From the NCBI GenBank assembly GCA_020635565.1, contig JACJZN010000008.1:558001-622000 (forward strand): a stretch of DNA of 64,000 nucleotides, in the 5' to 3' direction. The notes beneath the pieces are model-generated. The model searched no databases and had not been told where the DNA came from. It saw nothing but the letters and a program-made list of their open reading frames with translations. The position numbers and the translations under genes were made by a program. Position 1 is the stretch's first letter. Each line of letters begins with the position of its first letter. Positions 51,497-60,551 of the stretch are shown here, in pieces. The DNA comes from Flavobacteriales bacterium (lineage in GTDB: Bacteria; Bacteroidota; Bacteroidia; Flavobacteriales_D; Parvicellaceae).

Positions 51497-53797
51497 ATGA
51501 ATAGACTTTATACCTTATTGATCGGATCCACGTTATTGGGTTCTTTTTACGGTCAAACATTTAATGTTGGCGGACCGATTACCAGTCATACAAAATATTC
51601 TTTTAGAGAGATCAAGGATATTGAGGTATTGCCTGCCTTTGATCTAGATGCTGTGATTCTTGCAAATGAAGCAAATGCAGTCAACAAGGTTGGGCCCTAC
51701 ATGTTCGGTTATGAACATGCAGTGAATTATAGTCTTGGCAATTCTGGTTCATGGGAAAATCTGGATAACGGAGATAGAATCTGGAGGCTCAGAATTTCTT
51801 CACCGGGAGCATTATCGCTAAACTTTGTTTTCAGCGATTTTGAATTGCCAGAGGGAGCTCACCTTCATATCTATAATGCAGATAAATCAATGGTGTTGGG
51901 AGCATACACTGCTGAAAATAACAATGCGAATAATGAGTTAGGAACAGATTTGATTAAGGGAGATGACGCTACAATTGAGTATTTTGTGCCAAGATCGGCA
52001 CAAACGGCTGGAAGACTTCATATGACTATGGCTGTTCACGGTTATTACGATATCAATAACTGGTATACAGAAAAAGTTAATGAATCGGATCCTTGTAACA
52101 TGGACGTTATTTGTCCAGATGGAGATGATTGGAGAGATGAGATTCGTTCAGAAGCAAGAATTCTTGCCGGAGGTGGACTATGCTCAGGAACTCTTTTGAA
52201 TAACACTGCTCAAGATGGAAAAGCATATTTTTTAACAGCAAATCACTGTAATCCAGGAGGGATGGGAAGTGGAGTTTTTGCATTCTATTATGAATCACCA
52301 ATTTGTGGAAGTCAAACCACAGCCAATTCTCAGGCATCAACCACTACTCAAACGGTTAATGGCTCTACTTTGAGAGCTACTAAAGCTGATTCTGATTTTG
52401 GATTGATCGAGTTGAATTCCTTGCCTCCAAATCCATATTATGCAGGATGGAACAATTCAGGTAATACACCGCAAACAGCAGTTGGAATTCATCATCCTTC
52501 TGGAGATGTGAAGAAGATCTCATTTGATGATGATGTTTTACAGTCTGCCTCTGGATTAAGTTCTGTCGCAAATTCGGAATGGAGAATTGAAGCTTGGGAA
52601 AGAAATACAACTACAGAGGGTGGTTCATCGGGATCTGGTTTGTGGGATGAAAATCACTATATCGTAGGTCAGTTACATGGAGGATCTGCTTCATGCTCAA
52701 ATAGTATCAACGATTACTACGGTAAATTCTCTATGTCTTGGGATGGAAATGGAGCATCTTCCTCAGCTCAAAGACTACACGATTGGTTAGATCCCCAGTC
52801 GACAGGAGCTACAACTTTACCCGGATATGATCCAAATGCATCTACATTAAGTTATGATGCTGGAGTAACCAATAATGTTACCTCAGCTACTTTGTGCTCA
52901 GCGGTTTATGAACCAGAGATCACTCTGAAGAATCATGGGCAGCAAACTTTGACATCTTGTACGATTACTTATAATGTTGATGGAGGAGCTAATAATGTTT
53001 ACAACTGGACAGGTTCGTTAGCTGCAAATGCTACCGAAGTTGTTGTTTTAGGGTCTGTTTCTGTTTCAGGAAGTGGATCGCATACGTTTAATGCTACAGT
53101 ATCTAATCCAAATGGAAATACGGATGAAGATGCAAGTAATGATGTTATTGCTTCTAGTTTTAGTGCCGTGCCTAATAGTATGCCTGTTTACCTAAATCTT
53201 CTTGTTGACTGTTATGGAGAAGAAGTGGCTTGGCAGATAACAGAGCAAGGATCGTCAACTGTATTGTTTTCTGGAGCTGATTACCCAGGAACAGGAACTT
53301 CTCCAATAGCAAATGGTACTACTGTGACTGAAGATCTTTGTCTAGCGAATGGGTGTTATACTTTTGAGATTACAGATACCTATGGAGATGGAATGTCGGG
53401 ATCTCAATACAACGGATGTAACACTGATGGTGATTACAATTTGGAAGATTATTATGGGAATGAATTTTTCGCTATGACTCAAGCAGATTACGGAACAGGA
53501 ACTTCTCATACATTCTGTGTTACTACTGTGGGTGTAGATGAAAATGATCTATCGACCATGATAAATGTGTTTCCTAATCCTGCTGAAGATAATTTTAGCA
53601 TTTTATTAGGTAATGAAGATCTCACAATTTCTTCAATTCAAATTGTTGATGTTAGGGGAGCTCTTGTCTTGAACGTATCAAATATTCAATCATCAGTACA
53701 GACTAATGTTAATGTTTCTTCATTGTCTCAAGGTGTTTACTTTGTGAATATCACGACAGATCAAGGAGTAGTAACTAAAAAAGTCTCTTTGAGATAA
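51497..53797 (+). CDS. Secreted trypsin-fold endopeptidase (lysyl endopeptidase-like) with type IX sorting domain
   Basis: A 766-residue exported protein with a signal peptide (1-20) and a pro-region with a jelly-roll stretch. The S1 catalytic domain triad is H250 (FLTANHC), D300 (SDFGLIEL) and S378 (EGGSSGSGLW), arranged as in Achromobacter lysyl endopeptidase. A CARDB-like module follows (about 455-560), then a further beta domain (ITDTYGDGMSG). The last 75 residues (VFPNPAEDNF, LSQGVYFVNI) form a type IX sorting domain. It should digest external protein. Whether it cuts after Lys cannot be judged by eye. Confidence 0.9.
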   Translation: MNRLYTLLIGSTLLGSFYGQTFNVGGPITSHTKYSFREIKDIEVLPAFDLDAVILANEANAVNKVGPYMFGYEHAVNYSLGNSGSWENLDNGDRIWRLRISSPGALSLNFVFSDFELPEGAHLHIYNADKSMVLGAYTAENNNANNELGTDLIKGDDATIEYFVPRSAQTAGRLHMTMAVHGYYDINNWYTEKVNESDPCNMDVICPDGDDWRDEIRSEARILAGGGLCSGTLLNNTAQDGKAYFLTANHCNPGGMGSGVFAFYYESPICGSQTTANSQASTTTQTVNGSTLRATKADSDFGLIELNSLPPNPYYAGWNNSGNTPQTAVGIHHPSGDVKKISFDDDVLQSASGLSSVANSEWRIEAWERNTTTEGGSSGSGLWDENHYIVGQLHGGSASCSNSINDYYGKFSMSWDGNGASSSAQRLHDWLDPQSTGATTLPGYDPNASTLSYDAGVTNNVTSATLCSAVYEPEITLKNHGQQTLTSCTITYNVDGGANNVYNWTGSLAANATEVVVLGSVSVSGSGSHTFNATVSNPNGNTDEDASNDVIASSFSAVPNSMPVYLNLLVDCYGEEVAWQITEQGSSTVLFSGADYPGTGTSPIANGTTVTEDLCLANGCYTFEITDTYGDGMSGSQYNGCNTDGDYNLEDYYGNEFFAMTQADYGTGTSHTFCVTTVGVDENDLSTMINVFPNPAEDNFSILLGNEDLTISSIQIVDVRGALVLNVSNIQSSVQTNVNVSSLSQGVYFVNITTDQGVVTKKVSLR

Positions 53798-53811
53798 GAT
53801 AGTTCTAAGCA

Positions 53812-55146
53812 TTGAAAATTAACCACTTATATTTGAGAAGATCAGTCCTAGGACTGATTTTCTTTTTTAAAGTAATTTGTTCGAATGCTCAGAAATTTTT
53901 GGATCTGACACCTTTAGACAAGGATATCTCTAAGAAGATCAGGCAGTTTATCAGCTATGAGGAAGGAGATAAGATCATTCGATTTTCATCAGGAATTTAT
54001 GAAATCAATGAGACAATAAAACTTTCCTCCGATGTAATGTTGGTAGGTGTTTCGGTGGATTCGACAATCCTTCAATTTGATCTAAAAGGCAAGGAGAATT
54101 GTATAGAAATTATTGGGAAGCGAGAAAATAAACCAAATAGAATTATTGAGAACGAAAGAGTAATTCACGAAGGTGATCGCTATTATAAAATTTTCAATGC
54201 AAATCCAAATTTGGACCTGTCTGAATGGGGATCTGAATCAATGGGGTGTATGGTAAAAGGGAAGTACTTAAAGGAAGGTGTTTTTGAATGGAAGCATGGT
54301 TATGATGATATTATGAAAAGCACTCTGGGAGATAGTATTCTGTGTTACGAGATCTTTCCGGTTAGAAATGTTTCTTTAAGAGATTTTACAATAAAAAGAT
54401 TGGATGAAACTTCTGGACAAACATCCAATATATTTATGAATTACACCGCAGATTGTGAAATCGCTCGAGTCGAAAGTTATAATTGCAATTACAGCCATGT
54501 CACACTGGAGAATTCTTATAATGTAAAGGTAGAACATTGTCTGTTTAGAGAAGGGTTCAGTCATGGAAATGGCGGTAAAGCATATGGAGTGGCTTTGCAA
54601 TATGGCTCTTCTTGGTGTTCGATTGAAGGTTGCTGGTTCGATTCATTGCGTCACGGTGTCGTTCTGCAGTTGGGAGTTAGTTTGAATTCTATAGTTGGAA
54701 ATTATTTTGAAAACTCGTATTGGACAGAAGTTCGACTTCCTGAAAAATCAGCAGGAGATATCGTATTTCATGGAAATTTCCCGTTTAGAAATCAGGTAAG
54801 CTACAATATCTGTAATAACATAGTAGTGGACAATTCTCATGGTGTAAACGGACCCAATGCAATTGTGCATAATAGGGTGTTGTTATACGGGATTTATACG
54901 AATAGAAAGTCGGTAGACTCAACTTTTTATATTGGTTGCAATTTGATCAATAAGGGAGGGATATTCAAAGGAAGGTTGGTAACCAAAGGAAAGGCGGTAA
55001 GGTCTTGTGGTAATTATATTGGTGAAAGATTGCAAAAGAGTCAAGGAGACTGCAAGAACCTTGGTTGTTCTCTTCAAGATCTCCAGATTACACTTTCAAG
55101 TAATGATGCGATAGAATATTTTGGTTTAACGCTACCAGAAGATTAA
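53812..55146 (+). CDS. Secreted right-handed beta-helix protein
   Basis: A 444-residue protein starting with TTG, the only start before its signal-like segment (about 10-26, SVLGLIFFFKVICSNAQ). The mature part has pectate-lyase-type coil turns: the segments ENSYNVKVEHCLFREG, SSWCSIEGCWFDSL, VSLNSIVGNYFENS and ISYNICNNIVVDN carry the stacked Asn and hydrophobic positions of a parallel beta-helix. It might bind or cleave polysaccharide, but I see no clear catalytic set. It lies 14 bases after the protease gene; the thioredoxin promoter overlaps its stop. Confidence 0.72.
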   Translation: MKINHLYLRRSVLGLIFFFKVICSNAQKFLDLTPLDKDISKKIRQFISYEEGDKIIRFSSGIYEINETIKLSSDVMLVGVSVDSTILQFDLKGKENCIEIIGKRENKPNRIIENERVIHEGDRYYKIFNANPNLDLSEWGSESMGCMVKGKYLKEGVFEWKHGYDDIMKSTLGDSILCYEIFPVRNVSLRDFTIKRLDETSGQTSNIFMNYTADCEIARVESYNCNYSHVTLENSYNVKVEHCLFREGFSHGNGGKAYGVALQYGSSWCSIEGCWFDSLRHGVVLQLGVSLNSIVGNYFENSYWTEVRLPEKSAGDIVFHGNFPFRNQVSYNICNNIVVDNSHGVNGPNAIVHNRVLLYGIYTNRKSVDSTFYIGCNLINKGGIFKGRLVTKGKAVRSCGNYIGERLQKSQGDCKNLGCSLQDLQITLSSNDAIEYFGLTLPED

Positions 55147-55151
55147 TTTTG
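55119..55151 (+). promoter_or_regulatory. Promoter of the thioredoxin-like gene
   Basis: TTTTG (55119-55123), 20 bases, then TAATTTTG (55144-55151), an exact -7 match that includes the stop of the beta-helix gene. The ATG lies 20 bases on at 55171. Confidence 0.6.
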
Positions 55152-55170
55152 CGATTCAATAAATGAACCA

Positions 55171-55455
55171 ATGTCAAAATTCAATGAGCTAATACAGGGT
55201 GAAATTCCGGTCATAGTGGAATTCTATGCAGAATGGGCTCCAACCTGTGGAGAGGTGAACGAACAGTTGAAGGAGCTGAAATCAGAACTTGGAACTGGAG
55301 TCAAAATGGTAAGAATTGATTTCGATAGGAATGAATCAGTAGCCCGAAAGTTAGGAGTTGTAGGTGTTCCTTCTGTTATTTTATTTAAGGAAGGAAAGAA
55401 ACTTTATTCAGGTTCAGGATTAATAGAAGTCGAAGAAATTCGATCAAAAATTTGA
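55171..55455 (+). CDS. Thioredoxin-fold protein with only one active-site cysteine
   Basis: A 94-residue thioredoxin of normal core size with no signal peptide. It has the FYAEW strand, the cis-proline loop VGVPSV (P67) and the LFKEGKK strand. The usual WCGPC is replaced by WAPTC: residue 23 is Ala and only C26 remains, so the two-cysteine redox cycle is impossible. It might bind mixed disulfides, act as a chaperone or be a decoy. A strong promoter precedes it and gcvP follows after 104 bases. Confidence 0.85.
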   Translation: MSKFNELIQGEIPVIVEFYAEWAPTCGEVNEQLKELKSELGTGVKMVRIDFDRNESVARKLGVVGVPSVILFKEGKKLYSGSGLIEVEEIRSKI

Positions 55456-55501
55456 GTTTTCAACCGTTGATCGAAAAAAGGTTTATAAAAAGCTCGTTTC
55501 C

Positions 55502-55535
55502 TTTGAAAACTCTATAATTTACCGAAGTATATTTA
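55502..55535 (+). promoter_or_regulatory. Putative gcvP promoter
   Basis: TTTG at 55502-55505, 22 bases, then TATATTTA (55528-55535), one mismatch from TAnnTTTG, 24 bases before the ATG. I see no glycine riboswitch in the 104-base gap. Confidence 0.4.
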
Positions 55536-55559
55536 CACACAAATTACAAACACAAGCAT

Positions 55560-58415
55560 ATGTCTCAATACACATTCTCACAACGACACATTGGTCCTAG
55601 TGCAGCTGAACAAAAAGAAATGTTGTCAACCATTGGTGTGTCATCTATTGATGAATTAATCGAAAAAACGGTTCCTTCACATATTAGACTGAAAAAAGAT
55701 CTGGATCTGCCAATGGCATTGTCAGAAGCAGAATATCTTTCTGAATTGGATCAGGTCGCAAAAAAGAACAAATTATTTCGTTCGTATATCGGTCAGGGAT
55801 ATTATGGTACACTTACACCATCGGTGATTTTGAGAAATGTATTGGAAAATCCGGGTTGGTATACAGCCTATACACCTTACCAAGCTGAGATTTCTCAAGG
55901 AAGATTGGAAGCCTTGTTGAATTTTCAGACAATGGTTTGCGATCTTACCGGAATGGAGTTGGCAAATGCTTCCTTATTGGATGAGGGAACTGCTGCTTCA
56001 GAAGCGATGCTTATGTTTTACCATTCTCGATCTAGGAATCAAGAAAAGGCTGGAATAAAGAAATTCTTCGTGGACGAACATTGTTTTGCACAGACGATAG
56101 ATATTCTAGAGACAAGAGCAGAACCTATGGGAATTGAACTTGTTGTTGGTGATTACCAAATGTTTGAACCATCAGAAGAGTACTTTGGGGTTTTACTACA
56201 GTATCCGGATGCAAGAGGAGAGGTAAATGATTATACTGATTTTGTTTCTAAATGTCATGCAAAAGAGGTTTTTGTAGGGGTTGCTGCAGATATCATGAGT
56301 TTGGTTCTATTGAAATCTCCAGGTTCTTGGGGTGCTGATTGTGTAGTAGGAACTACACAAAGATTCGGAGTTCCTATGGGATTTGGAGGTCCTCACGCAG
56401 CGTACTTTGCTACAAAAGATGATTTCAAAAGACAAATTCCCGGAAGAATAATAGGAGTGTCTGTGGATAGCAATGAAAATCAAGCGTTGCGAATGGCACT
56501 TCAAACTAGAGAGCAGCACATTAAAAGGGCAAATGCTACTTCTAACATTTGTACTGCTCAGGCTTTGTTGGCGGTAATGGCATCTATGTATGCTGTATAT
56601 CACGGACCAAAAGGAATTAGAGCGATAGCTGAAGATATTCATTCAAAGACGGCAACATTGGCAAATGCGCTACAGGAGCTGGGATATGAACTGAGCAATG
56701 AGAAATACTTTGATACTATAACCGTTGAAACAGGATTGGTTGACAAGATCAGAGAAATTGCAGAGAATAATGAGATCAACTTTGCTTATTTCGAAGGAGC
56801 TGTTGGAATCAGTTTGGACGAAACTGTGACTGAAAAAGATTTGATGGATGTGATCAATGTATTTGCAGAAGCAAATGGTGAAGCATTCGAATCTGTGAAG
56901 TGGATAGAGGGATCATTGAATTCTGATTTGCGTAAGGATGCCATACTTACGAATGAAGTATTTAATAAGTATCATTCTGAGACAGAAATGATGCGATACC
57001 TTAAGAAGTTAGAAAACAGAGATATTTCGTTAACACATTCTATGATTGCCCTAGGTTCATGTACGATGAAACTAAATGCGGCAAGCGAATTAATTCCAAT
57101 AACTTGGCCAGAGTTCGCTAATGTGCATCCTTTTGTTCCTGAAGTTCAGGCAGTAGGATATTATGATATGATCAATGAATTGGATCAATACTTAAGTGAG
57201 ATTACTGGATTTGCTAAAGTTTCTTTCCAGCCAAATAGTGGAGCTCAGGGAGAATATGCGGGTCTGATGGTGATTCGAGCATATCATCAGAGTAGAGGAG
57301 AAGGTCACAGAGATATTTGTTTGATTCCATCTTCAGCGCATGGAACAAATCCTGCTAGTGCGGTTATGGCGGGAATGAAGGTTGTAGTTGTAAAATGTGA
57401 TGAGCAAGGTAATATTGATATTGATGATCTTCGAGCAAGAGCAGAGGAGCATAAGGAGAATTTAAGCTCTTTGATGGTGACATATCCATCCACGCATGGT
57501 GTATATGAAGATGGAATTACAGAAATTACATCGATTGTTCATGAAAATGGTGGCCAGGTATATATGGATGGTGCAAATATGAACGCTCAGGTAGGGTTGA
57601 CAAATCCAGGAAATATTGGAGCAGATGTTTGTCACTTGAACCTCCACAAAACATTCGCTATTCCTCACGGAGGGGGTGGGCCAGGAGTTGGACCAATTGG
57701 CGTAGCAGCACATTTAGTTCCATTTTTGCCAGGAAATCCTGTTGTGAAAGTTGGTGGAGATATGGCTATCAAAGCCGTTAGTTCTGCACCTTTTGGAAGT
57801 GCATTAATACTTCTGATCTCTTACGGATATATTAAAATGTTAGGCAAAGAAGGTGTGAAAGAAGCTACTCAGATGGCTATTCTTAATGCTAATTACATGA
57901 AGAAGAGGCTATCTTCGAAGTATGAAGTGCTTTATTCAGGTAAGAATGATACCGTAGCGCATGAAATGATCATTGACTGTAGAAACTTTAAAAAAGATGC
58001 AGGAATTGAGGTAGAAGACATTGCGAAGCGATTGATTGATTACGGATTTCACGCTCCAACAGTTAGTTTCCCGGTTGCTGGTACATTAATGATCGAGCCA
58101 ACAGAAAGTGAATCAAAAGCAGAATTGGATCGTTTTTGTGATGCGATGTTAGAGATATATAATGAGATCGAACGTGTGAAGGAAGGGATATATGATGCTG
58201 AGGATAATCCTCTGAAGCATGCTCCTCACACAGCTCAGGTAGTGATCAATGATAACTGGTCTCGAAAATATTCAAGAGAAACAGCGGTTTATCCTTTACC
58301 TTACCTAAGAGAGAATAAGTTCTGGGTGAGTGTTGGAAGAGTGAACAATGCGTATGGAGACAGAAATTTAATATGTACTTGTCCGTCAGTTGAAAGTTAT
58401 ATCTCAGCAGATTAA
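55560..58415 (+). CDS. gcvP: Glycine dehydrogenase (decarboxylating), P protein
   Basis: A 951-residue full-length P protein fused as one chain. The N-terminal half has FRSYIGQGYYGT, PYQAEISQGRLE and ANASLLDEGTAASEA. The C-terminal half has SFQPNSGAQGEYAGL, SAHGTNPASA and HLNLHKTFAIPHGGGGPG with the PLP lysine K697. It decarboxylates glycine and passes the aminomethyl group to lipoyl-GcvH. GcvH and GcvT are not in the window, as is common in this phylum where they lie apart. Monocistronic, with a strong terminator. Confidence 0.98.
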   Translation: MSQYTFSQRHIGPSAAEQKEMLSTIGVSSIDELIEKTVPSHIRLKKDLDLPMALSEAEYLSELDQVAKKNKLFRSYIGQGYYGTLTPSVILRNVLENPGWYTAYTPYQAEISQGRLEALLNFQTMVCDLTGMELANASLLDEGTAASEAMLMFYHSRSRNQEKAGIKKFFVDEHCFAQTIDILETRAEPMGIELVVGDYQMFEPSEEYFGVLLQYPDARGEVNDYTDFVSKCHAKEVFVGVAADIMSLVLLKSPGSWGADCVVGTTQRFGVPMGFGGPHAAYFATKDDFKRQIPGRIIGVSVDSNENQALRMALQTREQHIKRANATSNICTAQALLAVMASMYAVYHGPKGIRAIAEDIHSKTATLANALQELGYELSNEKYFDTITVETGLVDKIREIAENNEINFAYFEGAVGISLDETVTEKDLMDVINVFAEANGEAFESVKWIEGSLNSDLRKDAILTNEVFNKYHSETEMMRYLKKLENRDISLTHSMIALGSCTMKLNAASELIPITWPEFANVHPFVPEVQAVGYYDMINELDQYLSEITGFAKVSFQPNSGAQGEYAGLMVIRAYHQSRGEGHRDICLIPSSAHGTNPASAVMAGMKVVVVKCDEQGNIDIDDLRARAEEHKENLSSLMVTYPSTHGVYEDGITEITSIVHENGGQVYMDGANMNAQVGLTNPGNIGADVCHLNLHKTFAIPHGGGGPGVGPIGVAAHLVPFLPGNPVVKVGGDMAIKAVSSAPFGSALILLISYGYIKMLGKEGVKEATQMAILNANYMKKRLSSKYEVLYSGKNDTVAHEMIIDCRNFKKDAGIEVEDIAKRLIDYGFHAPTVSFPVAGTLMIEPTESESKAELDRFCDAMLEIYNEIERVKEGIYDAEDNPLKHAPHTAQVVINDNWSRKYSRETAVYPLPYLRENKFWVSVGRVNNAYGDRNLICTCPSVESYISAD

Positions 58416-58438
58416 GTCGAATAATTAATAGATCAATG

Positions 58439-58470
58439 AAAAGGAGGTTTTGTCAAAAACCTCCTTTTTT
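58439..58470 (+). terminator. Intrinsic terminator after gcvP
   Basis: A perfect 13-base stem AAAAGGAGGTTTT/AAAACCTCCTTTT (58439-58451 and 58456-58468) with a four-base loop ends in a T run, 24 bases past the gcvP stop. Confidence 0.9.
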
Positions 58471-58495
58471 GTTAATTAAATATTAAGTATATAAA

Positions 58496-58526
58496 TTGGA
58501 TGTTAATTCGATTTTGACGAAATTTG
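58496..58526 (+). promoter_or_regulatory. Putative promoter of the anchor J-domain gene
   Basis: TTG (58496-58498), 20 bases, then GAAATTTG (58519-58526), one mismatch from TAnnTTTG, 29 bases before the ATG at 58555. Confidence 0.35.
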
Positions 58527-58554
58527 GGGTTCTTAAACCAAAAAACAAATAGAA

Positions 58555-60426
58555 ATGAGAAAAATTTTACCTGTTTTGGGAGCTGCTTTGATTTCTGGTG
58601 TAGCAATTGCACAGTCATCAAACTCTCAATCTGAAGTTAAAGTTTGGTCTATTGACGCAATGGCTAAAAAGGCTACTAAGAATGTTGCTTCAACTAAACC
58701 AAGTTTATTAACACCTAAAGCAAACTATTTTACAGAAGATTTTGAAGGAACAACTTTTCCTCCAACAGGATGGGTTGTTTCAAGTGGAACGAATTCTACG
58801 ATTACAGTGCCTACTGTTCAAGCATGGCATGAAGAAGCAAATGGTAACCCAGGAAATTGTGCTTCAGTTCTTTACGATAATAGTACTGACGTTCATGATG
58901 AATACTTGAAGACTCCAGTAATTGATTTAAGCAATGTTACAAGTTCATCCTTGAGATTAACTTGGGAATTTAACACGAGTCAATTTTGGCACGTAACTCC
59001 AAACGATAATGCTGATATTACATTAGAAGTAAGTTTGGATGGTGGTGCTACATTTACGGATACGATTTGGCAGGAAGACGATGCAACTCTATTGGCAAAC
59101 TCTTTACTAGATATAAATTGGGAGACTTATGTTTGGACAACAGCTTACACTGATATCTCCAATTTGATTGGTCAAAATAACGTAGTTTTTGCATGGCACT
59201 ATTACGGACAGGATGGAGCACGATTTAACATGGACAATGTTTCAATTGATGATGTGAATGCAACTGACCTTAGATTGATTCATATGTTTAATACAGATTG
59301 GTCAAATGACTATGAGTACTCTATGATTCCTCTTATCGAAACTAGACCATTGGCTGTTTCTGCTGCAATTATCAACATTGGAGGTACGGATTTAGCAAAC
59401 GTTGGATTCGATTACGATATTTCTCAAGGAGGAAGTAGTGTTGCTTCTGGTTCTGCTACTACTACTATTGTAACTCAAGTAGTTGGACAAAAAGATACTA
59501 TTTATGAGGTTTCTTCATACACTCCATCTGCAGTTGGAACTTTTGATATGACTTTGACAGCTACTACTACTTCTGGAGCTGATGACGATGCATCGAACAA
59601 CAGCGGAGCTAGAACAGTTTCTATGACTGACACGGTATGGGCTGTTGACAATGGAACTATTGAAGGTTCAATTTCGGCTGGAAGTTTTGCTGATGCTTCA
59701 ACTTACCAATTTGAGGTTGGAAACTTATTCTTAACTGGATCAAGAGGAGGAACAATGGCTTCTTCTATTTCGTTTGCGATGGCGGATAGTGCTCAAAATG
59801 TTGGAGAAGCTGTTTACGGTATCATCAAAGAATGGGATGGTGTTTCTTGGGTTGAGATCGCAAGAACTGATGATTACGCATTGACATCTGCTGATATGGG
59901 TGCTGTTGTTACGCTATCTATTGTATCGCCTTCTGAAAATATTTTACTTGCTCCGAACACTGCTTATAGAGTGTTAGCTGGATGCTATGGAGGTTCGGAA
60001 GATTTAGATTTCGCTGAAGGTGGAGAAGCTGTTGAAGGTGGTGTATGTATCAATATTTGGGATGGTTCTGCTCAAGGAGATTTCATTTTGTCTGGAGCTA
60101 GAACTGCACCAATCGTAAGATTGAACGTAGCAGATCTTGCAACTGGAATTGAAGAGAATACAGCTGATTTCACAGTTGGTCAAAACTATCCAAATCCATT
60201 CAAAGGAAGTACTACAATTAATTACACTTTGAATAGTGCTGATGAAGTTATGGTAGAGATCACAGATATTACAGGAAAAGTTATTGCTGTAATGAATGAA
60301 GGAGTTAGAGCTGCTGGAAACCACGTTGTTGAGATCAACAGCAACGGTTTGGCTGCTGGTACTTACTACTATTCAGTTATTACTTCAAATGGAAAAGTTA
60401 CTAAAGCAATGACTGTTGCTAAGTAA
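58555..60426 (+). CDS. Secreted adhesin-like protein with choice-of-anchor J domain and type IX sorting domain
   Basis: A 623-residue exported protein with signal peptide 1-20 (VAIAQ). Residues about 58-235 form a choice-of-anchor J / cleaved-adhesin type jelly roll (YFTEDFEGTTFPPTGWVV, SLRLTWEF, FNMDNVSIDDV). A CARDB/Ig-like module follows (about 255-350), then a further beta module. The end has VGQNYPNPFKGSTTINY and GLAAGTYYYSVI, a type IX sorting domain. Rich in Ser, Thr, Asp and Ala, with a bias to Thr-Thr runs. Probably cell-surface, binding sugar or protein. Single gene between two terminators. Confidence 0.88.
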   Translation: MRKILPVLGAALISGVAIAQSSNSQSEVKVWSIDAMAKKATKNVASTKPSLLTPKANYFTEDFEGTTFPPTGWVVSSGTNSTITVPTVQAWHEEANGNPGNCASVLYDNSTDVHDEYLKTPVIDLSNVTSSSLRLTWEFNTSQFWHVTPNDNADITLEVSLDGGATFTDTIWQEDDATLLANSLLDINWETYVWTTAYTDISNLIGQNNVVFAWHYYGQDGARFNMDNVSIDDVNATDLRLIHMFNTDWSNDYEYSMIPLIETRPLAVSAAIINIGGTDLANVGFDYDISQGGSSVASGSATTTIVTQVVGQKDTIYEVSSYTPSAVGTFDMTLTATTTSGADDDASNNSGARTVSMTDTVWAVDNGTIEGSISAGSFADASTYQFEVGNLFLTGSRGGTMASSISFAMADSAQNVGEAVYGIIKEWDGVSWVEIARTDDYALTSADMGAVVTLSIVSPSENILLAPNTAYRVLAGCYGGSEDLDFAEGGEAVEGGVCINIWDGSAQGDFILSGARTAPIVRLNVADLATGIEENTADFTVGQNYPNPFKGSTTINYTLNSADEVMVEITDITGKVIAVMNEGVRAAGNHVVEINSNGLAAGTYYYSVITSNGKVTKAMTVAK

Positions 60427-60446
60427 TTAGATCCGAATTGATTTAT

Positions 60447-60484
60447 AAAACCTGACCTCCGAAAGGAGAGTCAGGTTTTTTTAT
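60447..60484 (+). terminator. Intrinsic terminator after the adhesin-like gene
   Basis: A long stem AAAACCTGAC/GTCAGGTTTT with inner CTCC/GGAG and a stable GAAA loop (60461-60464) is followed by eight T. Confidence 0.92.
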
Positions 60485-60501
60485 GCAAAATAGTAAAAAC
60501 A

Positions 60502-60527
60502 AAAAAGGAGCAGTAATGCTCCTTTTT
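60502..60527 (-). terminator. Intrinsic terminator after the RNase E/G gene
   Basis: Stem AAAAAGGAGCA/TGCTCCTTTTT with loop GTAA, followed on the minus strand by a T-rich run, 25 bases beyond the RNase stop. Confidence 0.85.
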
Positions 60528-60551
60528 CAATTTGATTTTAAACTCTGAAAT

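Noticed and set aside
55456..55559. Possible glycine riboswitch before gcvP
   Set aside because: The gap is only 104 bases, much of it promoter, and lacks the aptamer core.
51497..60426. Horizontally acquired island of secreted proteins
   Set aside because: The secreted genes are interleaved with housekeeping genes (trxB, gcvP), and no integrase, tRNA or base-composition step is seen.
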